From the NCBI GenBank assembly GCA_003491845.1, contig DNBN01000328.1, positions 1-7,500 on the forward strand: 7,500 bases of DNA, given 5' to 3'. The stretch's first letter is position 1, and each line of letters begins with the position of its first letter. Below the pieces are notes generated by a model that saw only the letters and a list, made by a program, of their open reading frames with translations, did not search any database and was not told the origin of the DNA. This document shows, one piece after another, positions 1 to 6,815 of the stretch. The position numbers and the translations under genes were made by a program. This DNA is from Porticoccaceae bacterium (GTDB lineage: Bacteria > Pseudomonadota > Gammaproteobacteria > Pseudomonadales > Porticoccaceae).

Positions 1-633
1 CTCTAGTGACAAAATCGATCCATCTTCTGATTGAATCTGTAACCGCCCGTCAATAATTCGATAAGCACGTGTTTGGTGGTGTGACCCACCGAGTAGTGGT
101 ACAGCCATGTCCAGAAAGTCACGTCCATAGTCAATTACCCTCTGACCGCGCACTGGATTATACCCTCCTGATTTATCAGCTCCATTATCTTCTGAAATAA
201 CGTCGTTACCATAAAGGGCATCGTACAGGCTGCCCCAGCGAGCATTGACTGCGTTTAAAGCAAAGCGCGCGTTCATAATCGGTACAACTAACTGAGGTCC
301 TGCTTGGTGAGTAATCTCACTGTCAACATTAACCGGGGTAATCTCAAAGTCATCACCAACTGGAACGAGATACCCTATTTCGGTTAGAAAATTCTTATAA
401 CTAGCAAAATTGGCATCTCGATTAGCTTTGTGCCAATCATCAATCTGCTCTTGAAGGTCTTGACGAACCTCAAGAAGGCGTCTATTAATTGGCACAAATT
501 GCTCGACAATAGCAGCAAAGCTATCCCAGAATGTGGCCTGGGATATACCAGTTCCCGGCAGAATTTTAGTGTTTACTAAGCCAAAAATTGCAGGCGCGAC
601 CTTTAAGCTAGATACCTGTATATGCTGATTCAT
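1..633 (-). CDS. glcB: Malate synthase G, N-terminal part (cut by left edge)
   Basis: Malate synthase G condenses glyoxylate with acetyl-CoA to give malate, the second step of the glyoxylate shunt, in the cytoplasm. Reading the minus strand from ATG at 633 gives 211 uninterrupted residues to the window edge. They match the start of the GlcB family: LPGTG at about residues 25-29, a DWHKAN segment near 66-71, SEITHQAGPQLVVP at about 105-118, and ARWGSLYDALYG at about 131-142. The family is usually about 720 residues, so roughly 30% is present. The catalytic Arg and Asp lie in the missing part. The start is the only ATG in frame downstream of a TAA at 664-666; the Shine-Dalgarno is weak (a GGA about 9 bases upstream). 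lysR lies 112 bases upstream on the same strand, so co-transcription is possible. Family identity is from remembered sequence similarity and is strong. Confidence 0.95.
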   Translation of the reverse strand, partial: MNQHIQVSSLKVAPAIFGLVNTKILPGTGISQATFWDSFAAIVEQFVPINRRLLEVRQDLQEQIDDWHKANRDANFASYKNFLTEIGYLVPVGDDFEITPVNVDSEITHQAGPQLVVPIMNARFALNAVNARWGSLYDALYGNDVISEDNGADKSGGYNPVRGQRVIDYGRDFLDMAVPLLGGSHHQTRAYRIIDGRLQIQSEDGSILSLE

Positions 634-668
634 AAATTGTAGTCCATCAGTTACATGAAACCCTTATG

Positions 669-704
669 TTATCTTAGAAGGCGCTTAAAAAACGCCGTAG
701 ATAA
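669..704. repeat. Imperfect inverted repeat upstream of glcB
   Basis: The arms TTATCT (669-674) and AGATAA (699-704) enclose a second pair, GGCG (680-683) and CGCC (693-696), around an A-rich loop. On the glcB transcript this could form a two-part hairpin 35 bases before the start codon. It has no U-tract after the stem in either direction, so it is not a standard terminator for lysR. It could be an operator or a leader hairpin. Function is inferred only from position. Confidence 0.3.
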
Positions 705-745
705 CTGCTATTTAATTGACTTATAGTAGTCTGGGAAGGCCAAAG

Positions 746-1636
746 TCAGCCCTGAATATCTTCTGACACAGTTTTGATAAGCTGCCTAATCCAACGATGT
801 CCGGGGTCATGCTGCAATAGTGGACTCCATACCATTTTTAAACGCATCCGAGGAATGCTAAACGGTGGGTCTAGGATGACAACTTCACTGTCAGCTTGTA
901 ACTGTCTGGCTGCCATTGACGGAAGCGTCACAATTAAACCTTGCTGTCGACCCATTAAAAGTGCCGCCTGATAGTGTCGTGTAAATAATGCAATATCTCT
1001 TTTTGCATCTATTTTATGTAAGGCATCATCAACCCACCCCAAACGTTGTACATCATCTGAGCTCATGCCAACGCCTACCCCCATGCCTGTTTTACTGACC
1101 CAAATATGCTTGGCAGACAGATACGTCTCAAGATTCCAATTTTTAATAATTGGGTTAGTAGCACTCACCACGCAGGAAAAACTGTCATCCCAAAGACGCA
1201 CCTGATGGAACGATTGAGGAAGCGTATCGAATCGATTAATAACCAGATCAACCTTACCACGCTCCACATCGTGGAAACTAACATCACTGGGGGTCATAAT
1301 ATCCAAACGAATATTTGGTGCCACTTGATACAATCGATTTAGAAGAATAGGAAGCAATGTAGCTTCAGTGTAGTCACTCGCCATAATACGAAAAATTCGT
1401 GTTGAACCCGCTGGTTCAAATTCGGTTTTTGGTAAAATTGCCTGCTCAGCAGCCGCTAAAACGGTTCGCACTAATGGTTGTAATTCTAGCGCCCGATCAG
1501 TGGGGGTCATACCATCGCTAGTACGAACTAAAATTGGGTCATTAAAAAGATCTCTCAGCCGACGTAGACTATTCGACATGGCGGGTTGGCTGATACCTAG
1601 TTCTTCGGCCGCTCGAGTGACATTGCACTCTCGCAA
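746..1636 (-). CDS. LysR-family transcriptional regulator, start uncertain
   Basis: This is a LysR-type DNA-binding regulator with an N-terminal winged helix-turn-helix and a C-terminal effector-binding domain. The helix-turn-helix is plain at residues 6-31 (VTRAAEELG, ISQPAMSNSLRRLRDLF), followed by PILVRTSDGMTPT. The effector domain runs from about residue 80 to the end. The TTG start used here gives 296 residues but has no Shine-Dalgarno and loses the first helix. Conserved coding continues upstream as IDLNLLVYLDVLL to 1672, where an in-frame TAG (1673-1675) separates it from two in-frame ATGs (1679-1681 and 1685-1687). A full family protein would be about 308 residues. The gene may therefore be newly broken, start at a rare codon, or contain a sequence error. 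It sits between glcB and the divergent aceA, so control of the glyoxylate shunt is the likely role. The effector is unknown. Family certain, start not. Confidence 0.85.
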   Translation of the reverse strand: MRECNVTRAAEELGISQPAMSNSLRRLRDLFNDPILVRTSDGMTPTDRALELQPLVRTVLAAAEQAILPKTEFEPAGSTRIFRIMASDYTEATLLPILLNRLYQVAPNIRLDIMTPSDVSFHDVERGKVDLVINRFDTLPQSFHQVRLWDDSFSCVVSATNPIIKNWNLETYLSAKHIWVSKTGMGVGVGMSSDDVQRLGWVDDALHKIDAKRDIALFTRHYQAALLMGRQQGLIVTLPSMAARQLQADSEVVILDPPFSIPRMRLKMVWSPLLQHDPGHRWIRQLIKTVSEDIQG

Positions 1637-1672
1637 TAGGACATCAAGGTAGACTAAGAGATTTAAATCGAT

Positions 1673-1675
1673 CTA
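1673..1675 (-). other. In-frame TAG near the start of the LysR gene
   Basis: Read on the minus strand from ATG at 1687, the codons give Met-Asn-Met-Ser-stop-Ile-Asp-Leu-Asn-Leu-Leu. The residues after the stop are the standard beginning of LysR proteins. A GGG lies about 10 bases before the ATG at 1687, making it the best-supported start. A single C-to-T change (CAG to TAG) would explain the stop. ATC at 1670-1672 is the first codon after it; no ATG, GTG or TTG occurs before the TTG at 1634-1636. Confidence 0.8.
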
Positions 1676-1705
1676 TGACATATTCATATAAAAAATACCC
1701 AAGAT

Positions 1706-1726
1706 TAAATTGATAATATAGATTTA
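1706..1726. promoter_or_regulatory. Candidate LysR binding site (T-N11-A dyad)
   Basis: TAAAT at 1706-1710 and ATTTA at 1722-1726 are perfect inverted arms separated by exactly 11 bases, which is the T-N11-A form typical of LysR recognition sites. The centre at 1716 lies about 63 bases before the transcription start predicted for aceA, the usual place for the LysR recognition site at activated promoters. It lies only about 20-30 bases upstream of the divergent lysR start region, so it could also serve autoregulation. The site is A+T rich, so chance occurrence is possible. Confidence 0.5.
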
Positions 1727-1745
1727 TGGGGTCATCATACCTAAA

Positions 1746-1772
1746 CTGGCTTTCTAGTCAAATCGCTATACT
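1746..1772 (+). promoter_or_regulatory. Candidate aceA promoter
   Basis: TATACT at 1767-1772 is a near-consensus -10 box. The region about 15-18 bases upstream (around CTGGCT, 1746-1751) is a poor -35. A good -10 with a weak -35 is what one expects of an activator-dependent promoter, in keeping with the dyad at 1706-1726. Transcription would start near 1779, giving a short leader of about 22 bases. Confidence 0.45.
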
Positions 1773-1787
1773 AACAACAACTACTAT

Positions 1788-1792
1788 AAGGA
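1788..1792 (+). promoter_or_regulatory. Ribosome binding site of aceA
   Basis: AAGGA lies 8 bases before the ATG at 1801. It decides the start of isocitrate lyase in favour of 1801 over the in-frame ATG at 1726, which would add 25 residues without family similarity and falls upstream of the predicted -10 box. Confidence 0.8.
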
Positions 1793-1800
1793 CAACGTCA

Positions 1801-3381
1801 ATGACCACTTTCAGTCAGGATAAAGCCGATCTTAAAACCTTAATCGATGCTCAGGGCAGTAATTGGTCGGCCATTAGCGCAGATTCTGCTGCACGTATGC
1901 GGCTCCAGAATAGATTTCAGACCGGCTTGGAAATAGCAAAATATACAGCAGGTATAATGCGACAAGACATGAAGGAGTATGATGCTGATCCATCCTGCTA
2001 CACTCAATCTCTTGGTTGCTGGCATGGTTTCATCGGACAGCAAAAACTTATTTCTATTAAGAAACACTTTGGGACTACTAAAAAGAAATACCTCTATTTG
2101 TCCGGCTGGATGGTAGCTGCTCTGCGCTCGGATTTCGGCCCTCTGCCAGATCAGTCAATGCACGAGAAGACCTCTGTAGCAGCATTGATTGCGGAGCTTT
2201 ATACATTTCTTCGCCAAGCCGATGCTCGAGAATTAGGTGGCTTATTCAGAGAGTTAGATGCTGCGCCTGACAGTGAGAAATCGCTGGTGCAGTCAAAAAT
2301 TGATAATTTTGAGACGCATGTTGTACCTATCGTCGCTGATATAGATGCGGGTTTTGGCAATGCAGAAGCGACCTACTTAATGGCCAAGCAGATGATAGAA
2401 GCCGGAGCCTGTTGTATACAAATCGAAAATCAGGTCTCAGATGAAAAACAGTGTGGGCACCAAGATGGCAAGGTAACGGTGCCCCATGCCGACTTTTTAG
2501 CAAAAATTAACGCCGTTAGATACGCGTTTTTAGAACTTGGTGTTGATGATGGTGTGATTGTTGCCAGAACCGACTCTCTTGGCGCAGGATTAACCAAGCA
2601 AATCGCAGTGACTAATGAGCCCGGTGATTTAGGGGACCAATATAACGCATTCTTAGATGTTGAAGAAATTACCCCTGACCAAATGAACAATGGCGACGTT
2701 GTTCTCAATCAAAACGGTAAGCTGGTTCGCCCCAAGCGTCTGCCTAGCAACCTGTTTCAATTCAAACAAGGCACTGGCGAGGCACGGTGTATTCTAGACT
2801 GTGTTACTAGCCTACAAAATGGCGCCGACATGATTTGGATTGAAACCGAGAAACCTCATGTAGGTCAAATCGGCGCTATGGTTGATGAGATTCGTAAACA
2901 AGTGCCCAATGCAAAGCTCGTTTATAACAACAGTCCATCATTTAATTGGACGCTAAACTTCCGTCAACAGGTATTTGATGCGCTGAGTGAGGCTGGTAAA
3001 GATGTTTCTGCTTACGATCGAGCGGATTTAATGAATGCGTCTTATGATAGCACCAGTCTTGCTTTGGAGGCTGACGAGAAAATTCGCACCTTCCAGGCGG
3101 ATGCTGCGGTAGGGGCCGGTATTTTCCATCACCTTATTACGCTCCCAACCTACCACACCGCGGCTCTTTCTACCGATAACCTTGCCAAAGAGTATTTTGG
3201 AGACCAAGGAATGTTAGGGTATGTGGCTGGGGTTCAGCGAAAGGAAATTCGACAAGGAATTGCCTGCGTCAAGCACCAAAACATGGCGGGCTCAGATATG
3301 GGTGATGACCACAAGGAATATTTTGCTGGCGAAGCTGCATTAAAAGCCTCTGGTAAAGACAACACAATGAACCAGTTTTGA
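1801..3381 (+). CDS. aceA: Isocitrate lyase
   Basis: Isocitrate lyase splits isocitrate into glyoxylate and succinate, the first committed step of the glyoxylate shunt, in the cytoplasm with Mg2+. The 526-residue product is of the long class known from Pseudomonas aeruginosa (about 531 residues) rather than the 434-residue E. coli class. Visible landmarks are WHGFIGQQKLISIKKH from residue 74, SGWMVAALRSDFGPLP from 101, VADIDAGFGN around 178-187 (metal-binding Asp region), the catalytic loop KQCGHQ at 216-221 with Cys218 as the nucleophile, SPSFNW at 378-383, and the family ending KASGKDNTMNQF. No key residue is missing. The start at 1801 is fixed by AAGGA 8 bases upstream. A hairpin terminator follows at 3404-3441, so the gene is probably transcribed alone. 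It is divergent from lysR, with a T-N11-A dyad between them. Identification is very secure. Confidence 0.98.
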   Translation: MTTFSQDKADLKTLIDAQGSNWSAISADSAARMRLQNRFQTGLEIAKYTAGIMRQDMKEYDADPSCYTQSLGCWHGFIGQQKLISIKKHFGTTKKKYLYLSGWMVAALRSDFGPLPDQSMHEKTSVAALIAELYTFLRQADARELGGLFRELDAAPDSEKSLVQSKIDNFETHVVPIVADIDAGFGNAEATYLMAKQMIEAGACCIQIENQVSDEKQCGHQDGKVTVPHADFLAKINAVRYAFLELGVDDGVIVARTDSLGAGLTKQIAVTNEPGDLGDQYNAFLDVEEITPDQMNNGDVVLNQNGKLVRPKRLPSNLFQFKQGTGEARCILDCVTSLQNGADMIWIETEKPHVGQIGAMVDEIRKQVPNAKLVYNNSPSFNWTLNFRQQVFDALSEAGKDVSAYDRADLMNASYDSTSLALEADEKIRTFQADAAVGAGIFHHLITLPTYHTAALSTDNLAKEYFGDQGMLGYVAGVQRKEIRQGIACVKHQNMAGSDMGDDHKEYFAGEAALKASGKDNTMNQF

Positions 3382-3403
3382 ACAATGTAATCAGTTAACT
3401 CTA

Positions 3404-3441
3404 ATACAAAAAGGCGACTGAAAGGTCGTCTTTTTTTGTAT
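3404..3441 (+). terminator. Rho-independent terminator after aceA
   Basis: A long inverted repeat starts 22 bases after the aceA stop. ATACAAAAAGGCGAC pairs with GTCGTC plus a T7 run and GTAT around the loop TGAAAG. The core GGCGAC/GTCGTC has one G-U pair. A-run and T-run flank the core, so it could act in both directions. Confidence 0.85.
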
Positions 3442-3464
3442 AGATTTGTCACCATGTGTTTGTG

Positions 3465-3470
3465 TATACT
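3465..3470 (+). promoter_or_regulatory. Possible -10 box for the small exported protein
   Basis: TATACT matches the box before aceA and lies 29 bases before the ATG at 3500, just after the aceA terminator, where a new promoter is needed. No convincing -35 is seen at the proper distance. Confidence 0.35.
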
Positions 3471-3499
3471 TTTCTGAAAAATGGACTTCGGATCTTTTC

Positions 3500-3952
3500 A
3501 TGCGTTATACCGGTTTTGTTTTATTAATTCTAATTCAGCCCCAAATTGTGCTTTCACAGGAAAGTACTGCAGACCACAAACTATTAATTGAAAAACACTA
3601 TCAACAATATACAGAGGCTTTCAGTGCTCAAGACGTTGATCTGATCGAGTCATTTTTTACCTACCCTATGGTCATGAACGGTGATGATGCAAAAGTTATC
3701 ATTAACGCTGATACCCTCAAAGCTACTTACAAAACTCTTTTTGAAGGTATGCCTGAGCGCTATAAGTACACAACGGTAGATACTTTAGGCGTTATCTCAA
3801 TTGGAAACATGCGGTACAAGGCAATTGTTAAATATTCGCATTGGGATATGAACGGCCAATGGTTGGGTACCGAGAGAGGATCCTATTACTTTAAAGACAT
3901 AGATAAAAGCACAGCAGTTGACTTTAAAATTCATCATTACACACCTCAGTAA
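3500..3952 (+). CDS. Small exported protein, NTF2/SnoaL-like
   Basis: Starting at ATG 3500 the product has 150 residues. The first 19 look like a signal peptide: a short start with Arg2, a hydrophobic stretch (FVLLILI), and a likely cut after Val-Leu-Ser19 before Gln20. There is no lipobox Cys, so a periplasmic or secreted soluble protein is inferred. The mature part opens with an amphipathic segment (HYQQYTEAFSAQDVDLIESFF), then YPMVMN, and a repeated-strand C-terminal half (RYKAIVKYSHWD, TERGSYYF). This layout resembles the NTF2-like/SnoaL/DUF4440 cone fold, which includes both enzymes and non-catalytic binding proteins; no active site can be assigned. A longer reading from TTG at 3446 would add 18 residues in front of the signal peptide and is rejected. 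GGA at 3490-3492, 7 bases before the ATG, is a weak ribosome site. Between terminated aceA and an empty region it appears monocistronic. Confidence 0.75.
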   Translation: MRYTGFVLLILIQPQIVLSQESTADHKLLIEKHYQQYTEAFSAQDVDLIESFFTYPMVMNGDDAKVIINADTLKATYKTLFEGMPERYKYTTVDTLGVISIGNMRYKAIVKYSHWDMNGQWLGTERGSYYFKDIDKSTAVDFKIHHYTPQ

Positions 3953-4120
3953 TACCTATCTCTGATTACAGAGCATCACAGTGTTTAAATCCATTACTAA
4001 GATCGGTAAAAGAGTGGCTCTAAGTTAAACACGTTAGGTTATGGTTTCCCTCGCGACCACTAATATCTTTGTACGTGTCGCAAACAATTACTATTAAACT
4101 GTGCCGCTCAGTGATTTAAA

Positions 4121-4166
4121 AAACTGATATCTTTGAAGATTTTTAGTTTCATATGCTGTTTTTTTT
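4121..4166 (+). terminator. Weak A+T-rich hairpin followed by T8
   Basis: AAACT (4121-4125) and AGTTT (4145-4149) surround ATCTT-TG-AAGAT (4129-4140). Ten bases later comes a run of eight T (4159-4166). It might end transcription from the gene at 3500-3952, but the stem has almost no G or C and the T-run is detached from it. Confidence 0.2.
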
Positions 4167-4223
4167 GGCCAAGCCGATTATCAGTCATAAATATACTAAA
4201 TGAAGATCCCTACTAGAAAATAA

Positions 4224-4246
4224 CAACTACTAAAATTTTAGTGTTG
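4224..4246. repeat. Palindrome in the gene-free region
   Basis: ACTAAAATTTTAGT at 4229-4242 is a perfect 14-base palindrome. CAAC (4224-4227) and GTTG (4243-4246) extend it, with a single unpaired T at 4228. It resembles a protein-binding operator more than an RNA hairpin because there is no loop. No gene start lies close by. Confidence 0.45.
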
Positions 4247-4562
4247 CAGTTGCTTCGCACTCATCAAGATCATTGTTTAGAGATCTCATTAGATTGACTG
4301 CAATGTGGGCTAATTAATAAAACTGAGCAGACCAACTTATAACCCAAATCGCCCCTTTTCTAACCCGTATCGTTGAAAACCGCCCTGCTGAACATTTCTA
4401 TCAATCCAACAACGTCGGCGCCGTATAACCCAGTGACAATGAGCCGCCGACTACGGAGCTCTTCCAGAATCAGCATAAAGTTTTGCATCAACAGCAACAT
4501 GAAGGCCCAAATCGGTGCATATTGCCAAACTCGGCATTTATTTAGCATGCAGCAGCATAATG

Positions 4563-6722
4563 TTAATACATACTTTCACCACGTGCTGCTTTGGCTCTCA
4601 GACCGTCGGTGGGTTCATATAATGGGCTTATGTGTCGATATTTGTCACCTAAATCACAAAGGGTTTGTAGACCTATTTCATCCATCCAGCGGCATATCCC
4701 TCCGCGGAAACGCGGAAATCCGACACCATAAATTAATGCCATATCGGCTTCAGCGGGACTCTCTACAATACCTTCTTCAAGGCAGCGAACCATTTCCATG
4801 GCCATTGGAGTCATTACGCGGGCAACGATCTCCTCCTGGCTAAACTCTAAAGCTTTACCAAATAGATGATCAAAACACGTAGTAACCAAGGGATCTGCTT
4901 GCTTAACTAACCGACCACGCTCGTTAATCGGATAATGATAAGAACCCATTTGACTTTTTTGCCCTAAGCGAGATTCATTTAAAAGAACACTGGAGGGACT
5001 CGCAGGCGTTATAGGTATAAAGCGCTCAGCAAGTCCTGCAAATAAAACAGAGTAACAATGCATAACGGTATCAAGACCTATTACATCGCTCAGATAAGCC
5101 GGTCCCATAGGCAAACCCCACTCTTCCATGATTCGGTCTATGTGCTGGAAATCAGCACCCTGTGCGACGAGCATCTCCATACCAAAGATGCTAGCAAATA
5201 GAACCCTGTTTACTAAAAAACCAGGACAATCGTTAACAACAATTGGTTTTTTACCCAATTTCAACGCATAAGCACAGACTGTGGCAATGGTTCGGTCAGA
5301 GGTTTTGTTGCCGCGTATTATTTCAACCAAGGGCATGGCGTGAACTGGATTAAAAAAGTGCATCCCACAAAAATTTTCTGGTCTTAACAATGAATCAGCA
5401 AGCCTACTAATAGAAATCGTTGACGTATTTGAGGTAATAATAGCCCCTGGATTATTAATTGAGGACTCAACTGTTCTAAGTACGGCCGATTTGACAGACT
5501 CAAGCTCAACGACAGCCTCTACAACAATATTACACTCACCTAGATCTCCATCATCAAGTGTAGGTTTAATATGGTTGAGAACAGTTTCAGCTTTCTTTTC
5601 GGTAAGCTTGCCTCGACTGACTGCTCGGTCAAGTAGCTTCGATGCTTCATTTATACCAAGATCCAAAGCCGTTTGTTGTATATCTTTCATGACCGCAGGA
5701 ACACCACTTATAGCGCTTTGGTAAGCAATCCCACCTCCCATGATTCCAGCTCCTATGACCGCCGCTGGTGAGTAGCTCTTGGCTGCAACCGGCCGCTCAC
5801 CTGCGCGTAATTTAGCCTGTTTGACTACAAATTGCTCACCTAAAAACACACCAGTAAGTGCTCTTGCTGTGGGAGTGTTTATAACCCTATAAAACGCACT
5901 ATTTTCAAGCTTAATAGCCGTATCTCTGTCACAGAAAACTGATTGTTCCAGTAGATCAACAATCATAGCGCCAGCAGGATAATGATTGCTATTTTTGCCA
6001 AGGACCGCATTATGCGCTTTTTCAAACATCACATCAGAGTTACTAACGTCAGTGGATACAGGCATACGCTTAGCTAAGCGTCGGTGTTCTATAGTAGTTT
6101 GATCTTTAGATAAGTCAGATAAAAGCGCAATAGCACTATTTCTGAGACTCTCAGGTTCCACAATATGATCTATGGCGCCAGCTTCAGCAGCTGCATAAGC
6201 TGATTGAGGTTTACCTGATGTTATCCAGTTAACAGATTGCTCTAAACCAATAACTCGAGGTAATCGAACGGTGCCGCCCCACCCTGGCATAATACCTAAA
6301 GTGATTTCGGGAAGACCTACTGACGCCTTGGAGGACATTACACGACCATCACAGGCTAAACATATTTCGAAACCTCCTCCAAGAGCAAAGCCATTTATTG
6401 CTGCAACTGATGGCATTGGTAGATCTTCTATATCAGAAAATAGCCGATTAACCTCTGCAGCACGCGCAACGAACTCGACTTCAGTTGCAGCAAACATATC
6501 GGAAAATTCAGCGATATCTGCGCCAACTACAAAAACATTTTTGTTACTAGTTAGTAATAGCCCTTTAGCAGAGGAACTCTTTTTTAGCATAGCCATAGCC
6601 TCAGCCAGCTCATCTAAGGTTTGACGATCAAATTTATTTACTGAGCCTATCTGGTTGTCAAAGCAGATTTCTAAAAAATCATCCTCTAACCTTATCAGCT
6701 TAAGTGTTTTTCCGTGATACAT
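4563..6722 (-). CDS. fadB: Fatty-acid oxidation complex alpha subunit FadB
   Basis: FadB carries enoyl-CoA hydratase and L-3-hydroxyacyl-CoA dehydrogenase activities (and isomerase activity in the family) for the middle steps of beta-oxidation, in the cytoplasm, normally as an alpha2-beta2 complex with the thiolase FadA. The product is 719 residues, close to the 715-729 usual. The N-terminal crotonase domain (about 1-190) has ALGGGFE with Glu119 and GLPE with Glu139, the same numbers as the E. coli catalytic pair, and GIMPGWGG after them. The NAD-binding domain begins with GAGIMGGG at 324-331, and the dehydrogenase His lies in GMHFFNPVHAMPLVEI (His455). NDCPGFLVNR begins at about 497, and a typical C-terminal domain follows (GVGFPRFRGG). 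The start is ATG at 6722, with AAGGG 10 bases upstream. Unusually, no fadA follows within the 610 bases before the next gene, so the partner thiolase must be encoded elsewhere or be different. Confidence 0.97.
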   Translation of the reverse strand: MYHGKTLKLIRLEDDFLEICFDNQIGSVNKFDRQTLDELAEAMAMLKKSSSAKGLLLTSNKNVFVVGADIAEFSDMFAATEVEFVARAAEVNRLFSDIEDLPMPSVAAINGFALGGGFEICLACDGRVMSSKASVGLPEITLGIMPGWGGTVRLPRVIGLEQSVNWITSGKPQSAYAAAEAGAIDHIVEPESLRNSAIALLSDLSKDQTTIEHRRLAKRMPVSTDVSNSDVMFEKAHNAVLGKNSNHYPAGAMIVDLLEQSVFCDRDTAIKLENSAFYRVINTPTARALTGVFLGEQFVVKQAKLRAGERPVAAKSYSPAAVIGAGIMGGGIAYQSAISGVPAVMKDIQQTALDLGINEASKLLDRAVSRGKLTEKKAETVLNHIKPTLDDGDLGECNIVVEAVVELESVKSAVLRTVESSINNPGAIITSNTSTISISRLADSLLRPENFCGMHFFNPVHAMPLVEIIRGNKTSDRTIATVCAYALKLGKKPIVVNDCPGFLVNRVLFASIFGMEMLVAQGADFQHIDRIMEEWGLPMGPAYLSDVIGLDTVMHCYSVLFAGLAERFIPITPASPSSVLLNESRLGQKSQMGSYHYPINERGRLVKQADPLVTTCFDHLFGKALEFSQEEIVARVMTPMAMEMVRCLEEGIVESPAEADMALIYGVGFPRFRGGICRWMDEIGLQTLCDLGDKYRHISPLYEPTDGLRAKAARGESMY

Positions 6723-6732
6723 AGGTTAGACG

Positions 6733-6737
6733 CCCTT
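6733..6737 (-). promoter_or_regulatory. Ribosome binding site of fadB
   Basis: On the minus strand AAGGG lies 10 bases before the ATG at 6722, a slightly long but acceptable spacing that supports this start. Confidence 0.6.
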
Positions 6738-6793
6738 TTATTAATAAATAACTTGCACATTATCCAGAGTAGGGAGTAGTTTAACTTTCTGTG

Positions 6794-6815
6794 CTCAAGA
6801 GTCCATGTTTTTGAG
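6794..6815. promoter_or_regulatory. Candidate operator between fadB and the divergent gene
   Basis: CTCAAGA (6794-6800) and TTTTGAG (6809-6815) are inverted arms with one mismatch and an 8-base spacer. The right arm overlaps the -35 box of the rightward promoter. It does not clearly match the FadR or PsrA operator patterns I remember, so any regulator is unknown. Confidence 0.3.

Larger units (their letters stand above)
3953..4562. other. 610 bases with no supported gene
   Basis: No reading frame here has a credible start, ribosome site and family pattern. Just after the preceding stop is a small hairpin, CTCTG-ATTA-CAGAG (3960-3973), without a T-run. The left two thirds are A+T rich with many stops. 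From about 4327 to 4560 base composition shifts towards coding-like, and several frames are open for 30-60 codons on both strands, the longest being a minus-strand frame at 4360-4548. None is recognisable, so this part may be a decayed gene. This is where fadA would be expected after fadB; no thiolase sequence is visible. No clear terminator for fadB was found. Confidence 0.5.

Noticed and set aside
774..1342. Two plus-strand frames (774-971 and 1106-1342)
   Set aside because: Both lie opposite the LysR coding sequence and show no family features.
1726..1800. In-frame ATG at 1726 extending isocitrate lyase by 25 residues
   Set aside because: It has no ribosome site, overlaps the candidate promoter, and the extra residues have no counterpart in the family. 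AAGGA before 1801 settles the start.
2430..2708. Minus-strand frame of 92 codons
   Set aside because: It is antisense to the catalytic region of isocitrate lyase, which is plainly the real gene.
3446..3499. TTG at 3446 as the start of the small exported protein
   Set aside because: The extra 18 residues precede a complete signal peptide, and ATG 3500 gives a normal exported-protein start.
4029..4096. Short open frame of 18 codons from ATG at about 4039
   Set aside because: Too short, without a good ribosome site or any recognisable pattern.
4373..4843. Plus-strand open frame of 156 codons
   Set aside because: More than half lies antisense to the end of fadB, it has no ribosome site and no protein pattern, so I treat it as a chance frame.
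5491..6624. Two plus-strand frames (5491-5724 and 6271-6624)
   Set aside because: They are antisense to conserved FadB domains and have Ser/Ala/Pro-rich low-complexity translations typical of shadow frames.
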